From: CAZNXJ01 sp964577115
GTDB taxonomy: Bacteria; Planctomycetota; Planctomycetia; Pirellulales; Pirellulaceae
Length of the DNA: 64,000 nt
Reading direction: 5' to 3'
Assembly: GCA_964577115.1 (NCBI GenBank)
Contig: CAZNXJ010000017.1
Span: 57,699 to 121,698, forward strand
This document shows positions 20,265 to 30,600 of the stretch, piece by piece; position 1 is the stretch's first letter, and each line of letters begins with the position of its first letter. The position numbers and the translations under genes are program-made. The notes under the pieces are model-generated. The model saw only the letters and a list, made by a program, of their open reading frames with translations. It was not told where the DNA came from and made no database searches.

Positions 20265-21797
20265 TTACAGGGCCCGCAAAAATTCGACGAGGTCAGATTT
20301 CTCTTGGGCCTCGAGCTGCGTACCGAGAATCAAATTGAAGAACTCGACGGTGTCTTCAAGCGTCAGCAGGCGGCCGTCATGAAGGTAGGGAGGCGAGTCC
20401 TTGATGCCGCGGAGCGGGAACGTCTTGATCGGTCCCTCACGGTCAGCGACGCGGCCGTTGATGACGCGTGGTTTAAAGAATCTCGCCACCATCAAGTCAT
20501 GCATCGTGCCGTCCGTATAGTGGGGAGCCGGATGGCACTCGCCGCATTTCGCTTTCCCGAAAAACAGCTCCTGCCCTCGCAATTCCGCCTCGGTGGCAAG
20601 TTCCGGGTTCAACTTGCCGAAGACATCCAGCTTCGGTGCGGGCGGGAAGTCCAACAGCTCTTGGACCTCGGCCATGTTATGCACCTGGTGTCCGCGCTCG
20701 AGGATGTTGATGCCTTTCTTGAGTCCGATGACTGGGTCGCCATCAAAGTAAGCCGCGCGCTGTTCGAACTCGGTGAAATCCTCAACCGTCTTGAGGGCTC
20801 GCTGACTGCCGAACAGCCGCTGTATGTTTACGCCGCGCAAGGTGGGCGTATCGATCCGGCGACGGAACTCCTGCGGCCGGATATCGCCCACCAGATGGAA
20901 GGCCGCATTTGTGTGGCCGTTAGCGTGGCAATCGAAACACGCGACGCCGAGGCTTGGCTTTTCGCTGCGGCGATCGTTCGTGGCGTTAAACTGCTGCTGA
21001 GGAAACGGAGTCACAAGGAGCCGCAGGCCGTCGAGTTGCTTGGGGTTCAGGATGCCATTGAAGAGTCGAAAGAAGTTTTGGCTCGTGACCAGCTCGCCCT
21101 GCGAAACGTCGCCGAGGTCGGGACGCGTTGTCAAATACATGGGCGGAGGAAACGCCGGCAGGAAGTGTTCGGGAATGTCGAAATCCACGTCGAATCGCGT
21201 CAGGTCGCGCGCCTCTTGCCGCTGAATTTCGTCAATGTGAAATTTTGCAAAGACCATTCCACCTTCCGGATGATGTACGTGCGGAAGCGGAAGAAAGCCT
21301 TTGGGGAACAGGTCCTTTTCCCGAATCTCTTCGGGCTTCATCGCAGCCAGCTGCTCCCAACTCTCGACGCCTTCGGGCAGCTTGACACGCACGCCTTCCT
21401 GGATCGGTTTGTCCCGGTCAGAGAACGTCAGGCCGTTGCGCGCCGGGCGGTTGCTCAGATCGTAACGCTCTTCGAGAAGCTCTCGCTGCCGCCGCATCAC
21501 TTCCGCTTTCTGGGCGGACATGCGTTCCACGATTTCGGAAAAATCCTCGGTGATTTCCACCGGCATGTAACTCGACTTGCCCCGCGGTGCAACATCGTAG
21601 CCGTCGCGGGAGGGGCCCCGCTCAGGTTCCGCTTCCTGCCCGCCGGGAGCCTGCGCTGCCGCACGTCCGCCCTGCTCGCGCTGCGATCGATTACGCCCAG
21701 CGGCATTGGGCTGCTGAGCCGCGGCTATAGCCAAGTCCAATCCAAGCACGGCAATCGCCAAACCAACCCACTTGCGGTCCAAGAACTCACGTCTCAT
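20265..21797 (-). CDS. Di-haem cytochrome c peroxidase/MauG-like protein
   Basis: A 510-residue exported protein with two haem-c motifs: CFDCH at 287-291 and CGECH at 418-422. HPAPHYTDGTMHDL and DGRLLTLEDTVEFFNL are typical of the cytochrome c peroxidase/MauG superfamily. Residues 1-28 look like a signal peptide. About 100 residues of low-complexity Ala/Gln/Arg/Glu sequence follow, with a helical segment (EIVERMSAQKAEVMRRQRELLEERY). The N-terminal extension of ~250 residues is long; classical peroxidases are ~330 residues in all. Function may be peroxide reduction or oxidative modification. It faces the Old Yellow Enzyme gene convergently. Confidence 0.87.
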   Translation of the reverse strand: MRREFLDRKWVGLAIAVLGLDLAIAAAQQPNAAGRNRSQREQGGRAAAQAPGGQEAEPERGPSRDGYDVAPRGKSSYMPVEITEDFSEIVERMSAQKAEVMRRQRELLEERYDLSNRPARNGLTFSDRDKPIQEGVRVKLPEGVESWEQLAAMKPEEIREKDLFPKGFLPLPHVHHPEGGMVFAKFHIDEIQRQEARDLTRFDVDFDIPEHFLPAFPPPMYLTTRPDLGDVSQGELVTSQNFFRLFNGILNPKQLDGLRLLVTPFPQQQFNATNDRRSEKPSLGVACFDCHANGHTNAAFHLVGDIRPQEFRRRIDTPTLRGVNIQRLFGSQRALKTVEDFTEFEQRAAYFDGDPVIGLKKGINILERGHQVHNMAEVQELLDFPPAPKLDVFGKLNPELATEAELRGQELFFGKAKCGECHPAPHYTDGTMHDLMVARFFKPRVINGRVADREGPIKTFPLRGIKDSPPYLHDGRLLTLEDTVEFFNLILGTQLEAQEKSDLVEFLRAL

Positions 21798-22088
21798 CGA
21801 TCACCTCCGTAGCGTCAAACAAGGTTAGATAACTGCGCTCGCACGAGTACGCGACGGCGCGCCCTCACCATCGAAGCGGGGCAGTGAGCGTCACGATGGT
21901 TGCCGCATCGAGTCGATCGTGGCGTCACGAAACGAAGGTGAGATTCGTCAGTCGCAGCCTTCGGGCGACCGCTGGCAAGCGCGACAGCGTCGCTCGCGTG
22001 ACAACGTTGAATGCATGGCGTGAATCGGCGGTTACTCACGGCGAGTAAGCTGGCCCGAGGTCGTTTGAATCCGAACTACTAAAGCACC

Positions 22089-22877
22089 CTAACCGCGGAA
22101 GAAATCGACCCACTTAAGCACAATTGAGGACGGGTTGTCTTCGAACAGCTGAGAGGGAAGTGGGATTTCGAAAAACGGTTCGGCAATGTTGGGAGCATCG
22201 CCTTGAGCGGTAATGCAGATGGGAGTCCAATACGGGCTGCGGGAATCAATCACGCGTTCGGTCGAGCCTTCGCGCAGGGTCACTCGGCCGCTCTCGTTCG
22301 GGCCGTGGTGGGCCGACCATTCGACTGTCGTTGCGCCGCTGGAGACCTGCAACGATTCCAGTCCAGCCAGATAACAGCGGAGGCGGATGCACGCCGGCCA
22401 GGTTTTCGACCGCCGAGTAATCGTTGCGCGACCGATCCCGCGTTCGCAACGTATCTCGATGCGCGTCGCGTTGGGGTTCTCCTGAATAGAGACCTGTGCG
22501 CCTTCCGAAGGGTCTTGCACCTCCAGCCGCCCCTGGTTCACGCGTTCAGGCCGGGGCGCCGCTTCCCCCAGCTCGGTCACTGTTACGATCCAACGCTCGC
22601 GCACTTCCACGCCGGGGCGGCGTTCAAGCGTCCCTTCGACCTGAACCTTTTTTCCACTGAGTTGCTCGGCGCGACGCTTTAATGGTTCGCGGTCACCGAA
22701 GTCAAGCTCCCAGGTGATACCCTTGGCCGTGATCGTTGTGCCGGTTGTTTCGGCACCAATCGCCACGACGCTGGTTTCCAGCGTTCCCACGACCCGGACA
22801 ATGATCTGGTCGTCAACCTCGTTCGCCGAGACCAGCGTCGCCGTGAACAGAATTGCCGCAAACAGGCTTCTCGTCAC
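22089..22877 (-). CDS. Hypothetical secreted protein
   Basis: A 262-residue protein with a signal peptide (SLFAAILFTATLVSA). I chose the GTG at 22877 because GGGAG lies 8 bp upstream and the signal peptide starts there. An ATG at 22925 would add 16 residues. Residues ~25-110 form a beta-rich domain that could bind a small ligand (QIIVRVVGTLETSVVAIGAE, LSGKKVQVEGTLE). The second half is beta-rich with a basic patch (EIRCERGIGRATITRRSKTW). No family recognised. It is divergent from the propeller-like gene at 23114. Confidence 0.6.
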   Translation of the reverse strand: MTRSLFAAILFTATLVSANEVDDQIIVRVVGTLETSVVAIGAETTGTTITAKGITWELDFGDREPLKRRAEQLSGKKVQVEGTLERRPGVEVRERWIVTVTELGEAAPRPERVNQGRLEVQDPSEGAQVSIQENPNATRIEIRCERGIGRATITRRSKTWPACIRLRCYLAGLESLQVSSGATTVEWSAHHGPNESGRVTLREGSTERVIDSRSPYWTPICITAQGDAPNIAEPFFEIPLPSQLFEDNPSSIVLKWVDFFRG

Positions 22878-23113
22878 GATGCTTGCTCCCTGCTGATAAC
22901 CGATAGAGCGTACCTGCGCCTGCACTTGTTACAAACGACCGCGAGCGGATCACGCCGAGCCCGCAAATTGCGAACCCAATTCGCTAAAAATTCGCAAGGC
23001 AACGCCGCGGCTCGGCGTTCCACCGCGCAACAACTCTTGCAATGGGCGGCGTGCCGAGTCATCTTCGAGGCACCTAACTCGCCCTCCCGCCTTCGATTTG
23101 GAGGATTGCGATC

Positions 23114-24721
23114 ATGCGTTGCCTGGCTGCCAGTACCGGCACGGTACTGTGTTTGGCGTGTGTTTTACTATTCGTGAGCGGTTCGAGCGAACTGGCTGCC
23201 CAGGATCGCGAACCGATTGATATTCACTTGGTGGTCGATTTTGGCGCCGACAAAGGGCAGAATTTTGGATCGCTGTTCGAGGTCCGCGGTGCTGACGGCC
23301 AAGTGGTCGCCGGGGCTGGTTTCCTAGGCGCCTACAACACGCAGCCGCGCAGCGACCGGCACCAACTTCAGGTGTTTGTGCGCGGAGCAAACGCGTCGCG
23401 CGAGTGGCAGATCGAACGGCTTCCCGACGTCCCGAGCGATGCCTGTGGGTACTATCCGTTTGTTCTGGAAGGGCAGGCGTATCTCATCTCGCGCAGCGGA
23501 TTAGACGCGCGCGTTTGGCGATGGGACGAGGCGTCGAGCGCCTGGAAAGCTGCCGACGACGTCCTCCCTTATACCGAACAGGTCGGCGACGGACGACTTG
23601 CTGTCAGTTCCGCACAAGTGACGTACAAGGGGCGAATCCTGCTCGATCTTTCTGGCAGCCCCGAACGCATTGGTAACCACTATTTGGCCGCGGGTGCGCT
23701 GATCGTACGGCAGTATGCTGCGACGGATCCGCCGACCAACCGGTTTGTTGTGTATGGCTGGAACCCGGACGTTGCCGGGCCGCTTGAGGAGATCCCCGAC
23801 GCGCGCTGGGAGCTATCCATGCCGAATGAATTTGTTTTCGCGTTCGGCCAGTGGGAAAACCAGGTACTCGCGGTGACGAACTACGGAGCCGTGCTGCGTT
23901 ACGAGGGCCACAACTGGAAGGTGCTTCGTTCGCCCGTGCTGAACGTCAGCTACCAGATTTATGCCGCGCTGAACTTCAACGAGCGGTTGCTGTTGGGGCA
24001 TTATCCCACGGGCGAAATTTACGAATACGCCGGCGAGCAGCTGCGTTTGCTCAAAGGTTGGCCGCCACGCTTACCTACCGTTTCGCCGCACGCGCGCGAA
24101 ACGCAGACGCTCGCGATCTACGGCGGTGACCTCTATGCCGGGGTGTGGCCCTGGGGCGAAGTGTGGCGCTACGATCGCACCGGCGACCAGTGGCATTTTG
24201 TCCAGCGGTTGTTTACGCATCCAGCACCGACCGATGCGACGGTGCATCCATATGAATCCGAAACGTTGGCGGTCGATCCGGTGCTGAATCTCTGGGGCCA
24301 GCGTGTCTCGGGCATGGCTCCCTTAAACGGTGGCCTCTTGCTGACGACGTCGTCGAAGAGCGGCCAGCCGTGGGAAGCGAAATTTGACTTCCTTACCCCT
24401 GAGCAGCGGTCGGACTACGGGGCCGTCTATCTTGCCACATTGCCAGGTAACCTGGCTGCGTCGACGCGCTGGACCGGTCGTCCGCGGACATTCACGTTCG
24501 CACTGACCGGCGATGAGCTCGTGGTTCAGCAGGACGGTCAGCCGCTAGGCCGGGTGCCTCTGGATGCCGAGCAATTACGTTCGCTTCGAGACGGCGCGAT
24601 CACGTTTGGCCGAGGCGTTTATGGGCCGCTAAAGGGAAAACTTCTCGAAGCCGAGGCGACGGGGCTTACCGCATCGAACGCTCCGACCAGCGATGCCCGG
24701 CGCGAGTCGACCTCACATTAA
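23114..24721 (+). CDS. Hypothetical secreted propeller-like protein
   Basis: A 535-residue exported protein with a signal peptide ending near SSELAAQD and GGAGG before its ATG. The body contains repeated aromatic/Gly segments (WELSMPNEFVFAFGQWENQ, YEYAGEQLRLLKGWPP, LAIYGGDLYAGVWPWGEVWRYD), suggesting a beta-propeller. The last ~110 residues resemble a jelly-roll/laminin-G-like carbohydrate-binding domain (FTFALTGDELVVQQDGQPL). No catalytic residues could be assigned. Its isolation between a divergent unknown gene and the convergent UnbU-like operon gives no functional context. Confidence 0.65.
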   Translation: MRCLAASTGTVLCLACVLLFVSGSSELAAQDREPIDIHLVVDFGADKGQNFGSLFEVRGADGQVVAGAGFLGAYNTQPRSDRHQLQVFVRGANASREWQIERLPDVPSDACGYYPFVLEGQAYLISRSGLDARVWRWDEASSAWKAADDVLPYTEQVGDGRLAVSSAQVTYKGRILLDLSGSPERIGNHYLAAGALIVRQYAATDPPTNRFVVYGWNPDVAGPLEEIPDARWELSMPNEFVFAFGQWENQVLAVTNYGAVLRYEGHNWKVLRSPVLNVSYQIYAALNFNERLLLGHYPTGEIYEYAGEQLRLLKGWPPRLPTVSPHARETQTLAIYGGDLYAGVWPWGEVWRYDRTGDQWHFVQRLFTHPAPTDATVHPYESETLAVDPVLNLWGQRVSGMAPLNGGLLLTTSSKSGQPWEAKFDFLTPEQRSDYGAVYLATLPGNLAASTRWTGRPRTFTFALTGDELVVQQDGQPLGRVPLDAEQLRSLRDGAITFGRGVYGPLKGKLLEAEATGLTASNAPTSDARRESTSH

Positions 24722-24896
24722 CGATGGAACTCGATTTGTATCGTAAGACAAGCACCTTGGCTTCCGCGGTTGCTGCTACCGGCGCTTACCGAGGGCGCGA
24801 ATGCAGCGGCGATAACCGTTCGTGACAACGTGGCCGGATGACGCGCCGTAGGTGCCGGACCGCACTACCTTGGGCTGCCTGCGCCCGTCTCTGCCT

Positions 24897-25778
24897 TCAT
24901 CCTTGATGCTTTTCTACCTTCCCTTTCCTCGCCAGCTCAATGGCGAGAGCCGTGGGGCCGACCAGGAATAACGCGTAGTAGGGAGCGTGGATCACGCTGG
25001 CGAGCCGCAGCAGCATTTCGACAACCGCGACCAGGAAAGCCACGAGGCACTGGCCGCTTTTCGAGCTGACCGTTGTGCGCGGGTCGGTGATCATGAAGAA
25101 GATGAATAGCTGGTACATCGGGCCGGTTAGTGGTGCGATATTCGCCAGAAACGGGCTGTCCGTCAGCGCGCTGCGGATGCCGGCCAGCGCCACGAATGAG
25201 ATCACGTAGGTCGCGCAGATGTGGAACCGTTTCAGGCGAGCAATGATCAGCGAGCCGAGTCCCCAGACAACCATCATGGGCCAAAGGAAGTTGCCCCACT
25301 GAATGCTGAGACTCGCAACCTCGGCCGGGTAGAGGAACAACATCGCACTGACGCCGAAGTTCGACGGATTCCAGAGGTGGCGATCCTTCCATCGCAGCAC
25401 GTATTTCGAGGTGATTGAAAGAATCGAGCAAAGTGCGTAGGGCCAGAACAGTGGCGAACGCAACAGGATGCCCACGCTGATCCCGGAAATGTAGGAGCTC
25501 GCGAGGTGCGGAATTTTTCCGACCATCAGCTTGCCCAGCACCATCTCGCAGGCGATGGCGCTAGCGATTGCCAGGAACGTGCGACTCCAGCTTTCGAGGA
25601 TACCAAAGCCGAATTGTCCGACGAGCAGAATGATTGTGACGAAGGCCGGCACCAGGTACCGGTTCTGCATGCTGAACCATCGTCCCAGCACGGACGCGGG
25701 GCGAATGGCGGAAGCAGCCGTGGCGGAAGGGCTGGGGGAAGTTAGTGTTTCGCTTGTTGCCATGCCTTCGGTCGTCAT
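24897..25778 (-). CDS. RnfD/NqrB-family membrane protein, UnbU-like
   Basis: A 293-residue polytopic membrane protein with about nine helices, starting at the ATG that overlaps the preceding stop (ATGA, 25775-25778). The ITDPRTTVSSKSGQ motif near residue 235 and the WNPSNFGVSAMLFL segment near 150 are characteristic of the RnfD/NqrB/UnbU family. In Rnf and Nqr, these subunits carry covalent FMN on a Thr of an SGAT-type motif. I see no such motif here. UnbU homologues accompany UnbV in enediyne gene clusters, and here the two upstream genes encode UnbV-domain proteins. Likely role: transmembrane electron or cofactor handling for the secreted partners (inference). It is the last gene of the operon. 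Confidence 0.83.
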   Translation of the reverse strand: MTTEGMATSETLTSPSPSATAASAIRPASVLGRWFSMQNRYLVPAFVTIILLVGQFGFGILESWSRTFLAIASAIACEMVLGKLMVGKIPHLASSYISGISVGILLRSPLFWPYALCSILSITSKYVLRWKDRHLWNPSNFGVSAMLFLYPAEVASLSIQWGNFLWPMMVVWGLGSLIIARLKRFHICATYVISFVALAGIRSALTDSPFLANIAPLTGPMYQLFIFFMITDPRTTVSSKSGQCLVAFLVAVVEMLLRLASVIHAPYYALFLVGPTALAIELARKGKVEKHQG

Positions 25779-27577
25779 TGCGGTTCTCGAAGATGGTGGA
25801 TCTGGTCCACCGCAGGTTGTTCCAACGTCTGTTCCGTGCCCGACGGCCAACGGATCGTGACACGCGTCACTTCGGCCTGTTCGCCGAGCCCAAAATGCAG
25901 ACGCCGCTGGTTCTGCGCCGCATAGCCGCTGGCAGCAACCAACTCCTGGAGTTGTTGCTGCCCGCGCCAGTGAACGCGCACCTGCGTACCGATGGCGCTT
26001 CGATTGCTTTTCGTTCCTTCCAGTTCGAAGGCAATCCAGTGACGATCCTCTGCAACTTGGCTCCGGTACAGCAGCAGTGGCCCACGCTGGTTGGCGACGA
26101 GCACGTCCAAGTGGCCATTGTTGTTTAAGTCCGCCAGCGCGACGGCTCGACCGTCATAACGATCCGTCACGCCGATGAACTGCGATGCTTCCTGGAAGCG
26201 TCCCGCGCCATCGTTCAGCCACACTCGCTTCGACTGATAGCCCGCGAGGCTGCGCCCATTCATCGCCGGCCAATTCTGGGCGTCCGAAATAATGCGCGAA
26301 TGGCCTCCGGTAATTTGCGAGAAGTCATACCAGTAGCTGGTTCCGGGATCGCCTGACACATAGCCATTGGTCAGGTACAGATCGACGAAGCCATCGTTGT
26401 TCAGGTCGCCGAACTGCGCCCCGAAGCTCCAGCCGCCGAGCTCGACGCCTAGCACCGAAGCCAGGTTATCGAACTGGAGAGAGCCTTCCGACTGTTGCAG
26501 CCATAGGTTATTGCCTTGAATCAGCACGCCTTCTTCAGAGATGTTCGATTCGTAGAGGGCCAGGCGTCCATCATTGAAGATGTCGCCCACGGCCGCGTTC
26601 ATACCGCTCTTCGGCGCGAATCCCACGCCGCTTCGCTTACCAATTTCGCGAAAGCGACGTCCTTCCTCGTTGACGAACAGCTCCGAGACTCCGTAGTCGT
26701 TCGACAAGAACACATCGGGGAACCCGTCCTGGTTGAAGTCCGTGGCGAGGACGGCCAGCGTCCAGCGGGAACTGGTCAGGCCGGTCTCCTCGGTTACGTC
26801 CTGGAAGCGACCATTCCCGAGGTTCCGATACAACCACGTGCTCCCGCCGTTCCGGGCGTACTCGAAGCTCTCCGGCATGATGCGTGTGTCTTCGAGCTCC
26901 TCGAGACGTACCGAGTCGGGCCAGTAGCCGGCTAGCAGAAGATCGACGTGGCCGTCGCGATCGTAGTCCAGCCACGTCGCGCAGCCGATATTCGCCCATG
27001 GAGGCAACCCCGCCGACTCAGTGAGCCGCTCGAACGATTGGCCTTCGACGTTGCGGAATAGCTCGGTGACACCCCACTTGTAGATGACGACGTCTTCGTA
27101 ACCATCGTTGTCGATATCGGCCCAAACCGAACCCATACATGCGCCGGTGCCTTCGGCGTTCAGATCGGCCAAGCCGACGTCGGCGGCGACATCCGTGAAC
27201 GTACCATCCCGCTGGTTGCGATACAGCCGGTTCTGGCTGCCCGGCGCACTGTTTGTGACGTAGAGGTCCAGCCAACCGTCACGGTCGAAATCGACCACGG
27301 ATACCGACGCCCCCATCGCCGCGATTTGCGGTTCGATATGCGCTACGCGCGCATCGACGCGCGGCGGCTGATGGACGAAGTCAATACCGGCGTCCTTTGA
27401 GGACTCCTCGTAGGTGACGCCATAGCGTTCAAGCAGCGTGTCGCGGTCGCGCGCTATGGAATCTGCCGCTCGAGTTGTCAAGCTCCTCGTGCCACCCCAC
27501 TTCAGATAAATGGCGGGACCGGCGAGCAACCCCGCGAACACGATGGCCAGCAGTTTGCGTTTGGCGCCGATGGTCAT
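25775..27577 (-). CDS. CRTAC1-like FG-GAP/VCBS protein with ASPIC/UnbV domain
   Basis: A 600-residue extracytoplasmic protein with an N-terminal anchor or signal (LLAIVFAGLLAGPAIYLKW, residues ~9-27). Several FG-GAP/VCBS repeats follow, with Ca-binding Asp loops (DFDRDGWLDLYVTN, DINNDGYEDVVIY-like, DFNQDGFPDVFLSN, DLNNDGFVDLYLTN). The C-terminal ASPIC/UnbV domain (~515-595) has HWRGQQQLQEL, RRLHFGLGEQAEV and IRWPSGTEQTL. The family resembles CRTAC1 and integrin alpha N-terminal propellers. It lies 28 bp after the TPR/UnbV gene and overlaps the UnbU-like gene. The function of UnbV domains is unknown. Confidence 0.92.
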   Translation of the reverse strand: MTIGAKRKLLAIVFAGLLAGPAIYLKWGGTRSLTTRAADSIARDRDTLLERYGVTYEESSKDAGIDFVHQPPRVDARVAHIEPQIAAMGASVSVVDFDRDGWLDLYVTNSAPGSQNRLYRNQRDGTFTDVAADVGLADLNAEGTGACMGSVWADIDNDGYEDVVIYKWGVTELFRNVEGQSFERLTESAGLPPWANIGCATWLDYDRDGHVDLLLAGYWPDSVRLEELEDTRIMPESFEYARNGGSTWLYRNLGNGRFQDVTEETGLTSSRWTLAVLATDFNQDGFPDVFLSNDYGVSELFVNEEGRRFREIGKRSGVGFAPKSGMNAAVGDIFNDGRLALYESNISEEGVLIQGNNLWLQQSEGSLQFDNLASVLGVELGGWSFGAQFGDLNNDGFVDLYLTNGYVSGDPGTSYWYDFSQITGGHSRIISDAQNWPAMNGRSLAGYQSKRVWLNDGAGRFQEASQFIGVTDRYDGRAVALADLNNNGHLDVLVANQRGPLLLYRSQVAEDRHWIAFELEGTKSNRSAIGTQVRVHWRGQQQLQELVAASGYAAQNQRRLHFGLGEQAEVTRVTIRWPSGTEQTLEQPAVDQIHHLREPQ

Positions 27578-27605
27578 TGGAAAGGTCCTCGTGGATGCGA
27601 GTGGC

Positions 27606-30600
27606 CTACGGCTTCGGCCACAGCCCCTGCTGGAATCGCCGAGGCGTCACGTATCGCGTGTGATAATCGCGCCAGTCTTCCGGAAATCGGAGATAGACCG
27701 GATCCTGCTCGATCGGCAGCAGGGGGCCTTCATAATCGCCGTCGTCGTGAGTTGGCAGTGGATGCACCCAGCGCGAAAACGACGTGTTGAAATCTCCGTC
27801 CTTGACCCAGCCATCGCCGACCAGGACGAAATCACGCCGAAAACCCGAGTTCGCGGCGACCTCGGGTACGGTGAATTCTAACACAAGTTCATCCCCGGCA
27901 TTCATGATCACATACCGGTCGTCGATGTCGGCCAGCAGCTCGCGCACATCTCCAAACCGCGTGTAAAAACCTTCCAGATCGAGCCACGGCTGCCCTGTTG
28001 CGACGCGCTTGTAAATGGGCGTATCGGGGCGTCGGCGGTCGATCGGAAGGAGCTTGGAATAACCTCGAGCGCGCAGATCGCCGACGGCCAGCGGTACGTC
28101 GATTACTTCCACTGTGGCATCTGGCTGCTCGTAGCACCAGCCCAACCAGTCCCAGTAGATCTCCATATTGGTTCGCAGGCGGAATTGTCGCGATCCGGCG
28201 CTCAGGGACTCAGCGGGAATGGAAATCACAACGTCTTTGTTCTTGCCCGCGGGAAATCCCAGGTTGTCGAGCACCACCTGCCAGGCTCCGTCCGCGTCGC
28301 GCTGCTCGAGCATGAGCCCAAACGGCTTGGGGCCGCCACCCTGAGACAAAGCGACGTTCACCGAGCTGTCTGTCGGATAGACCCATCCATGGCCGACGAG
28401 CAAGACCGGCCGATCGCTTTCGGCATCGTCAGGTAACTGGAACTCGACCCAATGCTCTTCGGCCACGCCCTGGTACTCGCCAAGTGCGAAGCGATCCGCA
28501 TAGCGACCGTCGATCTCGCGTAGCTCCTCTTCCAGACTAGCACCGTGATGGTCCGCGAGGTCGCGAAGTGGCTGAGGCGGCGTCGTGGCGATAACCCGAC
28601 GCGCGGGAGCTGCATTGGGAACGAAACGTTCGTCGACAAATATTTCCACATCTTCCGGATGATCGACGACCATGAGCCGGATATGGTCGAAGAAATGCGT
28701 CTCCCAAAGCTCGGCCGTAATTCGTATCAAATAGCGCCCATCAACCGCCGCCAAGCGGTCGCCGGGAAGCTTGATCCAATCTTCGGTTTGAATGACGCCT
28801 GCGGTGGCCTGAGCATTGATGCGGAGGCCGAGCGGGGAACGCCAGATGAAGTCTTTGACAAACTGGAATTCATTGCCATCGTAGGTAAAGACCCAGGGGC
28901 AGGAGCCCTTGAGCCGCTGACCGGCAAGCGTTTCCTGGTTGGCCGAAAGATCGAATTCGGCTTGCACCGTACCGTTTGGCCATACGATCCGAGCGACGTT
29001 GGCCATGCGATGATGGCCGAGCCCGAAGTGCACGCGGGGAGCTTGAATCGTGGCCGCCTGGACCAGCGAGCCGGCGCGCACTTCGATCCGGCCGCCGATC
29101 CCAAACGAGTTGATGCGTTTGTCGCCCGCCGCTGTGTTGGCACGGGGACGCAGCACCTGCCAACTGTATCCAGCGGCGCTTCGATTCAATGCGATCTGCG
29201 CACGATCGTCGGACACACCGATCAGATCCAAGTGTCCGTCGCCGTTCGTATCGGCGATTGAATAGACAAGTAGCAGCGGTGCATTGGCTAACGGCGTCCA
29301 GCTGCCATCCTCGGCGCCTAGCCAGATCGCGGTCTCCTCCGGGCGGCTTGCGAGAATATCGACCGCTCCGTTGTTATCCAGATCGGCGACGGCAAGAAAG
29401 ACGCTGCCTGCCGCGCCCTCCGCAGCCGGGCTTTGCCACTGCGCCAGTTCTTCAAGCGTCCACGTGCCCGCGTCATCCCAGCTTGCTCGTTTAACGTCAC
29501 CTCCAGCTTTCAGGTACACCAGATCAAAGCGGCCATCCCGATCGGCATCACCGGTGGTTAATGCCACGGCGCGGTCGTCGATCGCCGGGGCTTCGACGTA
29601 TGCGCCGTTACGCTCGTTCCACCACACGGCGATCGCACCATCGGCGTTTAGAATTGCAAGGTCCACGTCACCGTCCGAATCCAGGTCGGCAGGGCTGAGC
29701 TGGATGGCGTTTTGTGCAGCCTCGAAGTCGCCGACAAGACTGAACGTCATGTCACCATTGTTTCGCAACCACGCAGCACGTTCGCCTTGCTTGACAACGA
29801 GAAGGTCGAGGTCGCCGTCAATATCGAAGTCAATCGGCCACGCGGCATCCCATGACTGCGTGAAGGCTTCAGATTCAATCGCTTGCCGCTGAAACGTCCC
29901 GTCCTCTTGCTGCAAATAGATGAAGATGCCGGCGTCGCCAACGACCGCCAGGTCTTGGCGAAAATCAAAATTCAAATCTGCGACGGCAATCCGAGATGTC
30001 GTGTTGTTGTCCGACGTGCCGGGAAGTTCGAGACGCGTTTCACCGACGAATAAGGCGCCGTCGGCGATTGTCACAACGAGCGGCGAAGGCTGATCGCCTT
30101 CCGGCTGAACCGCCAGAACTACGTTCGGCACACCCTCGCCGCTAATGCCCTCCAGCTGGAAGGTCATGTCGTGGTCGGCGTCGGCGGCCTGAGGGGGTGG
30201 CAATTCAAGATGGACGAATGAGCGCATCGGTGAACCGACGGATCCTGCACTGAAGACGCCGAGCTGCGCGAGTGCCTCCTGGTATATCGCTTCCGGCTTG
30301 AGCACATTTTCCATAAATGTCAGCGACACAGCCGCTCGCCGGAAATCGCCTTCCTGCAAGGCCTGCTGAGCATTTGCGAGTTGTTCGCGAGCCGACTCGG
30401 GCCAGGACTCGGATTGCGTCTGCAATTGGCCGAGTACCGTGCGAAGTTCGTCCTCAAGCTGCAAGGTTGCGGCAAGCCGAGCGGCTTCGGCCTGCGCGCG
30501 GAGGTTTTGCGGTGCGCGCTGGAGGATATCCATGAGCAATGCAAGTTGTTCGCGATCGGTTTCTTCGCTGCGGATCTGGCCGAGCAGCGATGCGAGGTAG

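Noticed and set aside
20073..21812. A 579-codon open frame on the plus strand
   Set aside because: It lies antisense to the di-haem cytochrome c gene, whose haem motifs and signal peptide are clear. Long antisense frames are expected at this GC content.
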